A stretch of DNA of 64,000 nucleotides from Panulirus ornatus. Lineage: Eukaryota > Arthropoda > Malacostraca > Decapoda > Palinuridae. The stretch covers positions 5,399,087-5,463,086 of the forward strand of contig NC_092262.1 in the NCBI RefSeq assembly GCF_036320965.1, in the 5' to 3' direction. A model generated the notes under the pieces. It was not told the origin of the DNA. It was given only the letters and a program-made list of their open reading frames with translations, and did no database searches. This document shows positions 12,790 through 25,873 of this stretch, one piece after another; positions within the stretch are counted from its first letter, which is position 1, and each line of letters begins with the position of its first letter. The translations under genes were made by a program, and so were the position numbers.

Positions 12790-13400
12790 AGTTACAAAAC
12801 TTCTTTGAAGCAAGGATATTTTTGACAAGTCTGCTTTCCTTGCAATCCATTGCTGAATGTGACTTCTTGTTTGTGGTGTAACCACCTGGAGGTAAAGTAT
12901 GGAGACACATAAATGCCATGGATGCTTTTCATCTTCATGCATGTTGTGGCCCTTCTGCTCAAAATTTTGTTCATTACATTCTTCTCTCTCCAGTTTGGTC
13001 TACCTCGTATCCTTTTCCCCTCCACTTCTGACTTGCACATCTTTTTTGTAAACCTCTTCTCACCCATTCTCTCCATATGTTCAAACCATTTCAGTATCAT
13101 TTCCTTTCTCTCATCCACACTCTTCTTATCTCCTTATCTCTCTCTTACCCTTTTATTACTTACTAAATCAAACCACCTAACACTACATATTGTCATATTT
13201 GTTTTCAAACCTTTAGTTTGCAACATCACCACTTTCCTCCACACATCCTCATCTTTTGCCATGCCTTGCATCTCTTCCACATTGTTAGAACTGCTATTCC
13301 TTCAAACAACCATTTTTGCCCTCCAAGATAATGACCTCTTTTTACATGTAATTCCCAATGCTCCAAGAACCTTCACAACTCACCCATTCAATTACTCACT
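12790..13400 (-). mobile_element. Old, strongly diverged LINE coding fragment
   Basis: The minus strand still encodes a GHMERM-like block (FEHMERMGEKRFTKK) and GRPNW, so it is LINE C-terminal sequence with many changes and frame breaks. Confidence 0.65.
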
Positions 13401-13544
13401 TTTGCATTCATGATTCCATTTACTGCAATGGCTGCTCATATGATAGGCATCTAAAACACCTCACTTCCAAATTTTTTCTGTTTAAGCTCACACCCCAACC
13501 AACATATTACTGTGTCCTCGTAAACCTAATAAACTTGCTTTTAT

Positions 13545-13686
13545 TTATTATACTTTGTCGCTGTCATCCGCGTTAGCAAGGTAGCACAAGGAAACAGTTG
13601 AAAGAATGGCCCAACCCACCCACATACACATGTATATACATAGACGTCCACACACGCACATATACATACCTATACATCTCAACGTG
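13545..13686 (-). mobile_element. LINE 3' UTR fragment
   Basis: Tail hairpin and CATACACATGTATATACAT-type UTR on the minus strand, ending where a plus copy starts. Confidence 0.75.
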
Positions 13687-14334
13687 GTGGCTAATTCGTG
13701 TGAGAAACTGAAGAAGCTGGTGACTGAGTTTGGTAAAGTGTGCGAAAGAAGAAAGCTGAGAGTAAATGTGAATAAGAGCAAGGTTATTAGGTACAGTAGG
13801 GTTGAGGGACAAGTCAATTAGGAAGTAAGTTTGAATGGAGAAAAACTGGAGGAAGTGAAGTGTTCTAGATATCTGGGAGTGGATTTGGCAGGGGATAGAA
13901 CCATGGAAGAGGAAGTGAATCATAGGGTGGGGGAGGGGGTGAAAGTTCTGGGAGCAATGAAGAATGTGTTAAAGTTGAGAACATTATCTCGGGAAGCAAA
14001 AATGGGTATGTTTGAAGGAATGCTGGTTCCAGCATTGTTATATGGTTGCGAGGCGTTGGCTGTAGATAGAGTTGTGTGGAGGAGGGTGGATGTGCAGGAA
14101 ATGAGAAATTTGAGGACAATATTAGGTGTGAGGTGGTTTGATCGAGTAAGTAATGTAAGGGTAAGAGAGATGTGTGGAAATAAAAAGAGTGTAGTTGAGA
14201 GAGCAGAAGAGGGTGTTTTGAAATGGTTTGGTCACATGGAGAGAATGATTGAGGAAAGATAGACGAGGAGGATATATGTGTCAGAGGTGGAGGGAACAAG
14301 GTGAAGTGGAAGACCAAATTGGAGGTGGAATTTT
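13687..14334 (+). mobile_element. LINE coding fragment, broken
   Basis: Corresponds to about residues 748-963. It has a stop near 13821 and another at 14262, and lacks a 3' UTR. It abuts an inverted copy at the codons for NWRW. Confidence 0.8.
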
Positions 14335-15286
14335 CTCTCCATTTTTCCCCCTCCAATTTGGTCTCTCACTTTTCCTTGTTCGTTTCATCTCTGACACATA
14401 TATCCTGTGGTCAACCTTTCCTCACTCATTCTCTCCATGTGACCAAACCATTTCAAAACACCCTCTTTTGCTCTTTCAACCACACTCTTTTTATTACTAC
14501 ACCTCTCTCAGACTTTCATTACTTACACGATCAAACCATCTTACACCACATATTGTCCTCAAACGTCTCATTTCCAACACATCCACCCTCCTCTGCACTG
14601 CTCTATCAATAGCCCATGCCTCACGAACATATAACATTGCTGGAACCACTATTCCTTGAAACATGACCATTTTTGCGTCCGAGATGATGGTCTCGCCTTC
14701 CACACATTTTTCAATGCTCCCAGAAGTTTCTTCCCCTCCTCCACCCTATAACTCACTTCCACTTCCATGGTTCCATCCGCTGCCGAATCCACTCCCAGAT
14801 ATCTAAAACACCTCACTTCCTCCATTTTTTCTCCATTCAAACTTACCTCCCAATTAACTTGTCCCTAAACCCTACTGTACCTAATAACCTTGCTCTTATT
14901 CACATTTACTCTCAACTTTCTTCTTTCACACATTTTACCAAACTCAGTCACCAGCTACTGCAGTTTCTCACCCGAATCAGCCACCAGCACTGTATCATCA
15001 GCGAATAACAACTGACTCACTTCCCAAGCCCTCTCACCCACAATAGACTGCATGCTTGCCCCTCTCTCCAAAACTCTTGCATTTACCTCCCTAACAACTC
15101 CATCCATAAACAAATTAAACAACCTTAGAGACATCACGCACCCCTGCCGCAAACTTAGATTCACTGAGAACCAATCACTTTACTCTTTTCCTACTCGTAC
15201 ACATGCCTTACATCCTCGATAAAAACTTTTCACTGCTTCTGACAACTTGCCTCCCACACCATATATTCTTAATACCTTCCAATTGG
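14335..15286 (-). mobile_element. Old LINE coding fragment
   Basis: Minus-strand sequence from about residue 650 to 963, with RQGCVMS and LLFADDTVLVADSGEKLQ readable in separate frames. It forms a palindrome-like pair with 13687-14334. Confidence 0.8.
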
Positions 15287-15540
15287 GAGACGAAATTGGA
15301 GGTGGAAAGATATAGTGAAAGAGATTTTGAGTGATTAGGGCCTTAACATGCAGGAGGGTGAAAGGCATGCAAGGAATAGAGTGAACGATGTGGTATACTG
15401 GGGTGGATGTGCTGTCTGTGAATTGCACTAGGGCATGTAAAGCGTTTAGGGTAAACCATGAAAAGTTTTGTGGGGCCTGGTTGTGGAAATGGAGCTGTGG
15501 TATCAATGCATTATACATGACAGCTAGAGACTGAGTGTGA
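15287..15540 (+). mobile_element. LINE 3' end, long-type UTR part
   Basis: From the codons for RRNWRW-like sequence through the stop to the CTAGAGACTGAGTGTGAACGA block, where it fuses to a short element. Confidence 0.75.
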
Positions 15541-15690
15541 ACGACTAAAAGGGTAGGAAGTGGTGGGCTGAAAATTCTCCCTTCCCGTTCTTTTCATTTT
15601 CGAAAATAAGGAACATTGAAGGGGGCCAAGTGATGAGGATATTCCCTTTAAGGCTCAGTCCTTTGTTTTTAATGATATCTCACTAATATG
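15541..15690 (+). mobile_element. Short non-autonomous element, old 5'-truncated copy 5
   Basis: Begins at CGACTAAAAGGG inside the element and runs to ATGGGAAATG. The join to the LINE UTR is at a shared CGAC. Confidence 0.65.
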
Positions 15691-15949
15691 GGAAATGTAT
15701 GTATGTATGCATGTATGTATATGTACATATATATGCATACATATATCTATGTGTATGTAAGTGGATGTGTCTTTTATCGTCTATTTTCTTATGCTTCCTC
15801 AACGTAGAAAATAGCAATCATGTATGAAAAAATATTTACGTATGTATGTGTATGTGTGTGTGTGTGAATAAATAGATGAATGAATGAGTGAATGACAGTT
15901 CTTTGGAATTAGGTAGCCATTTGTGTGTTTGTCTGTGTATGTATTTAGG
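15691..15949. repeat. Degenerate TATG/TG-rich stretch
   Basis: ATGTATGTATG and TGTGTGTG repeats, probably decayed LINE 3' UTR. No gene seen. Confidence 0.5.
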
Positions 15950-17115
15950 AGTGGTAGAGGATTTGTGGATCAGGTTTTTGCTTTGAAGAATGTGTGTGAG
16001 AAGTATTTTGAGAATAGGATAATTTGTGTGTGGCATTTATGGATCTGGAGAAAGCATATGATAGCTTGATTGAGATGCTTTGTGGAAGGTTGTACAAATT
16101 TGTGGTTGGGAGGGAAAATATTAGAAGGAATGAGTTTTTATCAAGCAAGTAAGGCATGTGTGCTAATAGGTAAAAAGGTGAAGATGGGTCTGCATCAATT
16201 GTATGTGATGACGTCATGACTGTTTAATTTGTTTATAGATGGGGTGGTGAGGGAGGTATATGCTAGGGTCTTAGAGAGAGGGTAAGGTTTGTTTTCTGCT
16301 AGGGATGAGGGACCTTGGTAACCAAGGTGAGAGTTTGTTTGCTGATATGGCACTAGTAGCAGATTTAAGTGTGATAATGGAGAAGTTGGTGTCTGAGTTT
16401 GGGATAGTTTGTAAGAGAAGAAAGTTTATAGTGTATGTGAATATAAGTAAGCTTATTAGTTTTAGTATGGCAAAGAGACTGGTTAGTTTGGGTGTGAATT
16501 TGAATGGAGAAAATTTAGAGGAAGCACTTTAGATACCTAGGGGTGGACATTGCAGTGAATGGTTCCATTCACCGTGGAAGATGAGGTGAGTCATGGGATG
16601 AGTGAGGAGTTGAAGGTTCTGGAAGCATAGAGGAATGTGCAAAAAGAGATCACTATCTGAGAGGGTGTAACTGGGTATGTTTGAAATTATAGTAATTTCA
16701 GCGGTGTTGGATGGATGTGAGGCATGGGCTGTAGATGAGAATCTACAGAAGAGAGTTAATGCAAAAAATGAAATGTTTGAGGATTGTGTTATGAGGAGGG
16801 TTGATAAGAGTATGCTTAAGAGAGCTGAAGAAGGTGGCTGAAATTGTTTGGACATGAAGAGAGAATGAGTGGTTAGAGGTAAACAAAGAGGGTATATGTG
16901 TCAAATGTGAAGGGGACAAGGAGAAGGGATAGACTGAATTATTTTAAAGGATGGAGTGGAAAAGGCTTTTAGTGCTCAGGGCTTGAATATGTAGGTGGGT
17001 GTAAGTTGTACTTGGGATAGAGTGTTTTGGAGTGATTCGTTATACAGGGAGTGACCTAGTGTCAGTGAACTGAACCAGGGCATATGAAGCAGTCATGGGA
17101 AATTACAGAAAGGTT
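15950..17115 (+). mobile_element. Very old LINE copy
   Basis: From a GRGFVDQ-type sequence in the reverse transcriptase to the ORF end near 17055. Heavily mutated, with no long frame. Confidence 0.7.
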
Positions 17116-18231
17116 AGTGGGGCCAGTTGTGGATTGGGGGCTAAGCATCTCTTTCTTTCTGAAATATAACCTCAGTAACATTATTGTACCATTGTTGTTT
17201 ATTGTATATATTAATTTTTGAAAATGTTGGGTTGAAGGGCAAGTCTTGAGTACAATGGCTTAAGAGCATAAATTAAGAAGACTAAAAGATATATAGATTG
17301 ATTAGTAATAGAGGCAATACTCAAAAGAAAAGTATGCATTGACTAAACAGGAGGTTAGCTTACAAACAGGAGCATTGTTTTAGTGCTGCCCTCCTTTGAG
17401 CATGTGTGTGGGTGTGTTCATGCATGCTTCATGCTCATGCTCTTCATTGGTTGTTTTAGAAATAGCTAGGATAGAAAAAACATTATTTTACCCACTTATC
17501 GTGTCATAGAAGATTAAGATTTCTGCATGTATCATCATGCACACATGCAGGCAGACCAACGTATTATCCATGTATCTTTTGAAAGAGTACCGGTAAAAAG
17601 CATTTGATGTTTAGATGTGTTTGTGGAAGGTCCTGCTTTGCCCATCTTGTTCATAATACAAGAAGGGTGTTCACATGTACAAAGAGAGAGGCAGAGAAAG
17701 ATTAGACAAATTTTCTCTTTTATGTTGTGTATATGTATCTTTTCTTGCAATTTCATCAGGTTACTACTTGCAGAAGCTTTCTTTGCATTTTATTACTAAG
17801 GCTATATAAGTATTGGAGTTGATATCTCCATGTTAAGGTGGTTAGAATGTAATTCTGCTTTTCTCAGAAAGTCATCTTGTGACCACTTTTTCTGATAGTT
17901 TGGTTTGACATTTTACTCTTGAGTTATGTTAATGATGATTTTCTTTTATCATTGAAATTATTTATTCAGAAAAAGAGCTTCTTTTGGATAGGGCAGTGTT
18001 TTTGGTGTAATTGTCTTTCTTCAGTTGTTCTTGTTGTTTAAAGGCATTTTTTTAGCTACTATTTAACCACATTTTAAGGGCCGAAATGTTCAAACATATT
18101 TGTAATGGCCTTTTATGTAGACAACACTGTTATATTAAAGTTTTTATACTAATAGAAGTGAAGGTATGTTTCTGTAAGATTTAGTGTTGTATGAGAATTT
18201 GTAACAGTTTTCAGGAATATTTAGTTATAGT
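17116..18231. other. AT-rich stretch with no recognised feature
   Basis: No LINE homology, splice-flanked exon or RNA gene recognised. Confidence 0.5.
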
Positions 18232-20409
18232 TTAGGGTGATTAGAAAGGGTAGATTAGAAACGGTAGTGAGTGGTGGGTTGAAGAAATAAAGTTGTTAGT
18301 TAAAGAGAAGAGAGGGGCATTTGGACAATACTTACAAGGAAGGAGTGCAATGACTGGGAGATGTATAAGAGAAAGTGGCAGGAGGTCAAGAGGAAGGTAC
18401 AGGGATTGAAAGAGTGGGCAAATGAGAGCTGGGGTTAGAGAGTATCATCAAACTTTAGAGAGAATGAATAGATGTTTTGGAAAGAGGTAGATAATGTGTG
18501 TAAGACAAGAGAACAAATGGGAACATTGGTGAAGGGGGCAAGGAGGGAAGTAATGACAGGTAGGGATGAAGTGAGGGGGAGATGGAGTGAGTATTTGGAA
18601 GGTTTGTTGAATGTGTGATGATAGAGTGGCAGATATAGGGTGTTTTGGTTAGGGTGGTGTGTGAAGTGAGGGTCAGGGAGAATGGTTTGGTCAATAGAGA
18701 AGAGGTAGTGAAAGCATTGTGGAAGATGAAATCCAGCAAGGCAGCAGGTTTGGATGGTATTGCAGTAAAATTGATTGAGGTGGGATGACTGTGTTGTTGA
18801 TTGGATGGTAAGGATATTCACTGTATGTATGGATCATGGTGAAGTGCCTGAGGATTGGCAGAATGCATGCATAGTACCATTGTACAAAGACAAAGGGGAT
18901 AAAGGTGAGTGTTCAAATTACAGAGGCATAAGTTTGTTGAGTATTCCTGGGAAATTATATGGGAGGGTATTGATTGAGAGGGTGAAGGCATGTACAGGGC
19001 ATGAGATTGGGGAAAAGCAGTGTGGTTTCAGAATTGGTAGAGGATGTGTGGATCAGGTGTTTGCTTTGAAGAATGTTGTGAGAAATACAGATAGATTTGT
19101 ATGTAGCATTTATGGATCTGGAAAAGGCTTATGATACGGTTGATAGAGATGCTTTGTGGAAGGTCTTGAAAGTATATGGTGTTGGAGGTAAGCTGCTAGA
19201 AGCAGAGGAAAAACTTTACCAGGGATATAAGGTATGTGTATGAGAAGGAAGAGAGGAGAGTAATTGGTTCCCAGTGAAGGTTGGTTTGCAGCAAGGATAT
19301 GTGATATCCCCATGGTTGGTTAGAGAGAAGGGCAAGTATGCAGTCTGTGGGGAATGAGAAAGTCTAGGAAGTGAGTCAGTCATTGTTTGCCGATGAAACA
19401 GCTCTGGTGGCTGATTCATGGGAGAAACTGCAGAAGTTGATGACTGAGTTTGGAAAAGTGTATGAAAGAAGAAAGTTAAGAATGATTGTGAATAAGAGCA
19501 AGCTTATTATGTTCAGTAGGGTTGAGGGGCAAGTAAACTTGGATGTAAATTTGAATGGAGAAAAATTGGAGGAAGTGAAATATTTTAGATATCTGGGAGT
19601 GGACTTACCAGCGAGTGGAACCATGGAAGCGGAAATGAGTCACAGGGTGGGGAAGTGGGTAAAGGTTTTGGGAGCGATGAAGAATGCGTGGAAGTTGAGA
19701 ACGTAATCTTGGAGAGCAAAAATGGGTATATGTGCAGGAATAGTATTTCCAACAATGTTATATGGGTGCAAGGCATAGGCTATAGATAGTGTTTTATTGG
19801 AGGAGAGTGGATGTATTAGAAATGAAATATTTGAGGACAGTATGTGGTGAGAGATGGTTTGATCGAGTAAGTAAGGAAAGGGTAAGAGAGATGTGTGGAA
19901 ATAAAAGGATTGTGGTTGAGATAGCAGAAGAGGGTGTGTTGAAATGGTTTGGACATAAAGGAGAGAATGAGTGAGGAAAGATTGACAAAGAGGATATATG
20001 TGTCAGAGGTGGAGAGAACAAGAAGCAGGAGACGAAATTGGAGATGGAAGGATGGAGTGAAAAAGCTTTGAGTGATTGGGGATTGAACATACAGGAGGGT
20101 GAAAGGCATGCAAGGAACAGAGTGAATTGGATCGATATGGTATACCAGGGTTGAGGTGCTGTCAATGTATTGAACCAGGGGATGTGAAGCATCTAGGATA
20201 AACCATGGAAAGGTCTGTGGGGCCTGGATGTGGAAAGGGAGCTGTGTTTTCAGTGCATTTCACATGACAGCTAGAGACTGAGTGTGAATGAATGTGGCCT
20301 TTCTTGTCTTTTCCTGGCACTACCTTGCTGGAGGGGGGGAGGGTGCTATTTCATGTGTGGAGGGGTGGCAATGGGGATGGATGAAGACAGCACATATGAA
20401 TATGTACAT

Positions 20410-21017
20410 TTTTTTTTTTTTTTTTGCTTTTTGCTTTGTCGCTGTCTCCCGCGTTTGCGAGGTAGTGCAAGGAAACAGACGAAAGAAAATGGCCCAACCC
20501 ACCCCCATATACATGTATATACATACGTCCACACACGCAAATATACATACCTACACAGCTTTCCATGGTTTACCCCAGATGCTTCACATGCCCAGATTCA
20601 ATCCACTGGCAGCACGTCAACCCCGGTATACCACATCGATCCAATTCACTCTATTCCTTGCCCTCCTTTCACCCTCCTGCATGTTCAGGCCCCGATCACA
20701 CAAAATCTTTTTCACTCCATCTTTCCACCTCCAATTTGGTCTCCCACTTCTCCTCGTTCCCTCCACCTCCGACACATATATCCTCTTGGTCAATCTTTCC
20801 TCACTCATTCTCTCCATGTGCCCAAACCATTTCAAAACACCCTCTTCTGCTCTCTTAACCACGCTCTTTTTATTTCCACACATCTCTCTTACCCTTACGT
20901 TACTTACTCGATCAAACCACCTCACACCACACATTGTCCTCAAACATCTCATTTCCAGCACATCCATCCTCCTGCGCACAACTCTATCCATAGCCCACGC
21001 CTCGCAACCGTACAACA
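20410..21017 (-). mobile_element. Young 5'-truncated LINE nested in an old LINE, with 11-bp TSD
   Basis: T-run, hairpin tail, short 3' UTR and C-terminal coding region back to the codons for LYGCEAW. Flanked by AATATGTACAT at 20399-20409 and 21018-21028. Confidence 0.9.
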
Positions 21018-21021
21018 AATA

Positions 21022-21154
<133 letters not shown>

Positions 21155-21532
21155 TAAGTATGTATATGTTGAAATGTATATTATGTATATGCGCGTGTAT
21201 GGGCGTTTACGTATATGCATATGTACTTGAGTGGGTTGGGCCTTTCCTCCTCTGTTTCCTGTTGCTGCCTCGCTGACACAGGAAACGGCGATCAAGTATG
21301 ATAGAATAAGTATGATAATGTTTAGGGTAAAGGTAACTTTGAATTAGGATCAGTATCTTTTTTATCATTGTGATCTGTATCTTTATTATTGAGAAATTTA
21401 GATATTTTGTCATCCCAATAAGAGTACAGATTCTTTAAACACTATGATCTGTCATATTGGAAATAATTGATTTGAAATTCGTCTTTTTATTTTGCAATAC
21501 CTTTATCTCATTCCCATGTTGCTTCACTTCAG

Positions 21533-21634
21533 CCACACATCCGCATCTGGGATAGCGTGAGTCTTAATACTCTTCACATTATTGGAATCAGTGACATCGA
21601 GAGATCTGTGGCATGTCTTGCATTCTCCAAGGCA
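21533..21634 (+). CDS. EML: EML/EMAP-like gene, exon (first seen in window)
   Basis: The 102-bp exon lies between a pyrimidine-rich AG acceptor (21531-21532) and a GTAAGT donor (21635-21640). It starts and ends in phase 0 and encodes 34 residues beginning PHIRIWDS and ending LAFSKA. The HIRIWDS strand followed by a glycine/isoleucine stretch and a CLAFSK segment is characteristic of the N-terminal WD-repeat (TAPE) propeller of echinoderm microtubule-associated protein-like proteins, which bind tubulin and microtubules. The frame continues into the exon at 33546 after an 11.9-kb intron filled with LINEs. The exons for the coiled coil and HELP motif expected upstream were not found between 1 and 21532. 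The family assignment is from remembered EML sequences. Drosophila calls its homologue DCX-EMAP, so the exact paralogue is open. Confidence 0.88.
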
Positions 21635-22198
21635 GTAAGTAGATACTTTATCTTATAATATGATATTGTATAAATCTTTCAAAGTTATTTAACGTTTTCA
21701 AAACTAATATGGTTTTATAGTTAAGGAATTGTCAAGAGAACTTAGATTTTTGTTACTTATCACTTTTACAGTGTAATTTGATTAATACCTATATTATTTG
21801 CTGATTTAAGGAAAAAATTTGATAATTTTACAGTGATCATGAGTGAATATACTTTTCTATTTAGTGTTACTTATTGCCTTGAAATTTTTGTGTGTTGTGT
21901 GTGTGGTTCAGGGTTTTCAACCTTTCCTTGGTCAAGGAACCATGTAAGCAATATATGTTTTCTGAAATCCTAATCTCACACTGCACTTTCCCCTTCTTTC
22001 TGAAACATGATTATGAAAAATTAAGTAAACATATTGTTGCAATCTTTAAAAGAGCTTCACATGTAAATTATGAACTTCTGGGCTTTTTTAAGTTTGTTTT
22101 GATTATTACAGAATTTCACAGAACCGTTGAGTGATGCTTACTAAACCCTTGGGTTGTGGGGAACCTGTATTAAAATTATTATTATTATTATTGTTTCC
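21635..22198. other. Intron stretch without a recognised element
   Basis: AT-rich EML intron. A TTGGTCAAGGAACC segment near 21940 is reminiscent of hAT-type short elements but could not be supported. Confidence 0.45.
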
Positions 22199-22256
22199 TT
22201 ATTATCTGTTTCCTTGCGCTACCTCGCAAACGCGGGAGACAGCGACAAAGCAAATA
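22199..22256 (+). mobile_element. Isolated LINE tail fragment
   Basis: Only the terminal 50 bp with the hairpin and AGCAAATAAAAA. It forms the left arm of an inverted repeat with 22281-22329. Confidence 0.75.
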
Positions 22257-22277
22257 AAAAAAAAAGAAAAAAATTAT

Positions 22278-24203
22278 TGTTTTGCTTTGTCGCTGTCTCC
22301 CGCGTTTGCGAGGTAGTGCAAGGAAACAGACGAAAGAAATGGCCCAACCCACCCCCATACACATGTATATACAAATACATCCACTTACGCAAATATACAT
22401 ACCCATACATCTCAATGTACATATATATATATATACACACACAGACACATACATATATACACATGCACACAATTCACACTGTCTGCCTTTATTCATTCCC
22501 ATCGCCACCTCGCCACACATGGAATAACATCCCCCTCCCACCTCATGTGTGCGAGGTAGGGCTAGGAAAAGAACAAAGGCCCTATTCGTTCACACTCAGT
22601 CTCTAGCTGTCATGCAATAATGCCCAAAACCACAGCTCCCTTTCCACATCCAGGCCCCACAGAACTTTCCATGGTTTACCCCAGACGCTTCACATGCCCT
22701 GATTCAATCCATTGACAGCACGTTGACCCCGGTATACCACATCGATCCAATTTACTCTATTCCTTGTACGCCTTTCACCCTCCTGCATGTTCAGGCCCCG
22801 ATCACTCAAAATCTTTTTCATTCCATCTTTCCACCTCCAATTTGGTCTCCCACTTCTCCTTGTTCCCTCCACCTCCGAAACATATATCCTCTTGGTCAAT
22901 TTTTCCTCACTCATTCTCTCCATGTGCCCAAACCATTTCAAAACACCCTCTTCTGCTCTCTCAACCACGCTCTTTTTATTTCCACACATCTCTCTTACCC
23001 TTACATTACTTACTCGATCAAACCACCTCACACCACATATTGTCCTCAAACATCTTATTTACAGCACATCCACCCTCCTGCGCACAACTCTATCCATAGC
23101 CCATGCCTCGCAACCATACAGCATTGTTGGAACCACTATTCCTTCAAACATAGCCATTTTTACTTTCGGAGATAATGTTCTCGACTTCCACACATTCTTC
23201 AAGGCTCCCAGGATTTCCCCCCCCTCCCCCACCCTATGATTCACTTCCGCTTCCATGGTTCCATCCGCTGCCGTATCCACTCCCAGATATCTAAAACACT
23301 TTACTTCCTCCAGTTTTTCTCCATTCATACTTACCTCCCAGTTGACTTGACCCTCAACCCTACTGTACCTAATAACCTTGCTCTTATTCACATTTACTCT
23401 TAACTTTCTTCTTTCACACAAATTACCAAACTCAGTCACCAGCTTCTGCAGTTTCTCACATTATCATCAGTGAACAACAACTGACACACTTCCCAAGCTC
23501 TCTCATCCCCAACAGACTTCATACTTGCCCCTCTTTCCAAAACTCTTGCATTCACCTACCAAACAACCCCATCCATAAACAAATTAAACAACCATGGAGA
23601 CATCACACACCCCTGCCACAGACCTACATTCACTGAGAACCAATCACTTTCCTCTCTTCCTACACGTACACATGCCTTACATCCTCGATAAAAACTTTTC
23701 ACTGCTTCTAACAACTTGCCTCACACACCATATATTCTTAGTACCTTCCACAGAGCATCTCTATTAACTCTATCATTTGCCTTCTCCAGATCCATAAATG
23801 CTACATACAAATCCATTTGCTTTTCTAAGTATTTCTCACAAACATTCTTCAAAGCAAACACCTGATCCACACATCCTCTACCACTTCTGAAACCACACTG
23901 CTCTTCCCCAATCTGGTGCTCTATACATGCCTTCACCCTCTCAATCAATACCCTCCCATATGATTTACCAGGAATACTCAACAAACTTATGGCTCTGTAA
24001 TTTTAGCACTCACTCTTATCCCCTTTGCCTTTGTACAGTGGCACTATGCACGCATTCAGCCAATCCTCAGGCACCTCACCATGAATCATACATGCATTAA
24101 ATAACCTTACCAACCAGTCAACAATACAGTCATCCCCTTTTTTAATAAATTCCACAGCAATACCATCCAAACCTGCTGCCTTGCCGGCTTTTTTCCGCAA
24201 AGG
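22278..24203 (-). mobile_element. LINE with long-type 3' UTR, broken ORF
   Basis: 3' UTR 22278-22688, then coding sequence back to KKAGKAAGLDGI. Frames are broken near 23045-23060, by a deletion removing ADS and neighbours at 23459, and by a changed residue at 24003. It meets a plus-strand copy 5' end to 5' end at 24203. Confidence 0.85.
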
Positions 24204-25781
24204 TGCAACTGGAGGGATGTCTGATCATTATCTTGTGGAGGCGAAGGTGAAGATTTGTAGAGGTTTTCAGAAAAGAAGAGAGAATGTTGGGATGAAGAGA
24301 GTGGTGAGAGTAAGTGAGCTTGGGAAGGAGACTTGTGTGAGGAAGTACTAAGAGAGACTGAATACAGAATGGAAAAAAGGTGAAAACAAAGGATGTAAGA
24401 GGAGTGGGGGAGGAATGGGATGTATTTAGGGATGCAGTGATGGCATGCACAAAAGATGCTTGTGGCATGTGAAGCGTGGGAGGTGGGCAGATTAGAAAGG
24501 GTAGTGAGTGGTGGGATGAAGAAGTAAGATTGTTAGTGAAAGAGAAGAGAGAGGCATTTGGACGATTTTTGCAGGGAAATAATGCAAATGAGTGGGAGAT
24601 GTATAAAAGAAAGAGGTAGGAGGTCAAGAGGAAGATGCAATAGGTGAAAAAGAGGGCAAATGAGAGTTGGGGTGAGAGAGTATCATTTAATTTTAGGGAG
24701 AATAAAAAGATGTTTTGGAAGGAGGTAAATAAAGTGTATAAGACACGGGAACAACTGGGAACTTCAGTGAAGGGGGCTAATGGGGAGGTGATAACAATTA
24801 GTGGTGATGTGAGAAGGAGATGGAGTGAGTATTTTGAAGGTTTGTTGAATGTGTTTGATGATAGAGTGGCAGATATACGGTGTTTTGGTCGAGGTGGTGT
24901 GCAAAGTGAGAGGGTTAGGGAAAATGATTTGGTAAACAGAGTAGAGGTAGTAAAAGCTTTGCGGAAGATGAAAGCCGGCAAGGCAGCAGGTTTGGGTGGT
25001 ATTGCAGTGGAATTTATTAAAAAAGGGGATGACTGTATTGTTGACTGGTTGGTAAGGTTATTTAATGTATGTATGATTCATGGTGAGGTGCCTGAAGATT
25101 GGCGGAATCCTTGAATAGTGCCACTGTACAAAGGCAAGGGGATAAGAGTGAGTGCTCAAATTACAAAGGTATAAGTTTGATGAGTATTCCTGGTAAATTT
25201 GGTTTGGGTGGTATTGCAGTGGAATTTATTAAAAAAGGGGATGACTGTATTGTTGATTGGTTGGTAAGGTTATTTAATGTATGTATGATTCGTGGTGAGG
25301 TGCCTGAAGATTGGCGGAATCCTTGAATAGTGCCACTGTACAAAGGCAAGGGGGATAAGAGTGAGTGCTCAAATTACAAAGGTATAAGTTTGATGAGTAT
25401 TCCTGGTAAATTATATGGGAGGGTATTGATTGAGAGGGTGAAGGCATGTACAGAGCATCAGATTGGGGAAGAGCAGTGTGGTTTCAGAAGTGGTAGAGGA
25501 TGTGTGGATCAGGTGTTTGCTTTGAAGAATGTATATGAGAAATACTTAGAAAAGGAAATGGATTTGTATGTAGCATTTATTGATCTGGAGAAGGCATATG
25601 ATAGAGTTGATAGAGATGCTCTGTGGAAGGTACTAAGAATATATGGTGTGGGAGGCAAGTTTTTAGAAGGTGTGAAAAGTTTTTATCGAGGATGTAAGGC
25701 ATGTGTACGTGTAGGAAGAAAGGAAAGTGATTGGTTCTCTGTGAATGTAGGTTTGCAGCAGGGGTGTGTGATGTCTCCAGG

Positions 25782-25786
<5 letters not shown>
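24204..25786 (+). mobile_element. LINE interior with 212-bp tandem duplication, no 3' end
   Basis: Starts at the endonuclease codons GATGGMSDH and ends at MSPG, where (TA)n begins. Several stops. The segment starting GGTTTGGGTGG occurs at 24989-25200 and again at 25201-25412. Confidence 0.85.

Positions 25787-25865
<79 letters not shown>
25787..25865. repeat. (TA)n microsatellite
   Basis: About 79 bp of TA between two oppositely oriented LINE copies. Confidence 0.96.

Positions 25866-25873
<8 letters not shown>

Noticed and set aside
21905..22170. Possible hAT-type short element (TTGGTCAAGGAACC near one end, GGGGAACC near the other)
   Set aside because: Terminal repeats could not be matched convincingly and no 8-bp target duplication was found.
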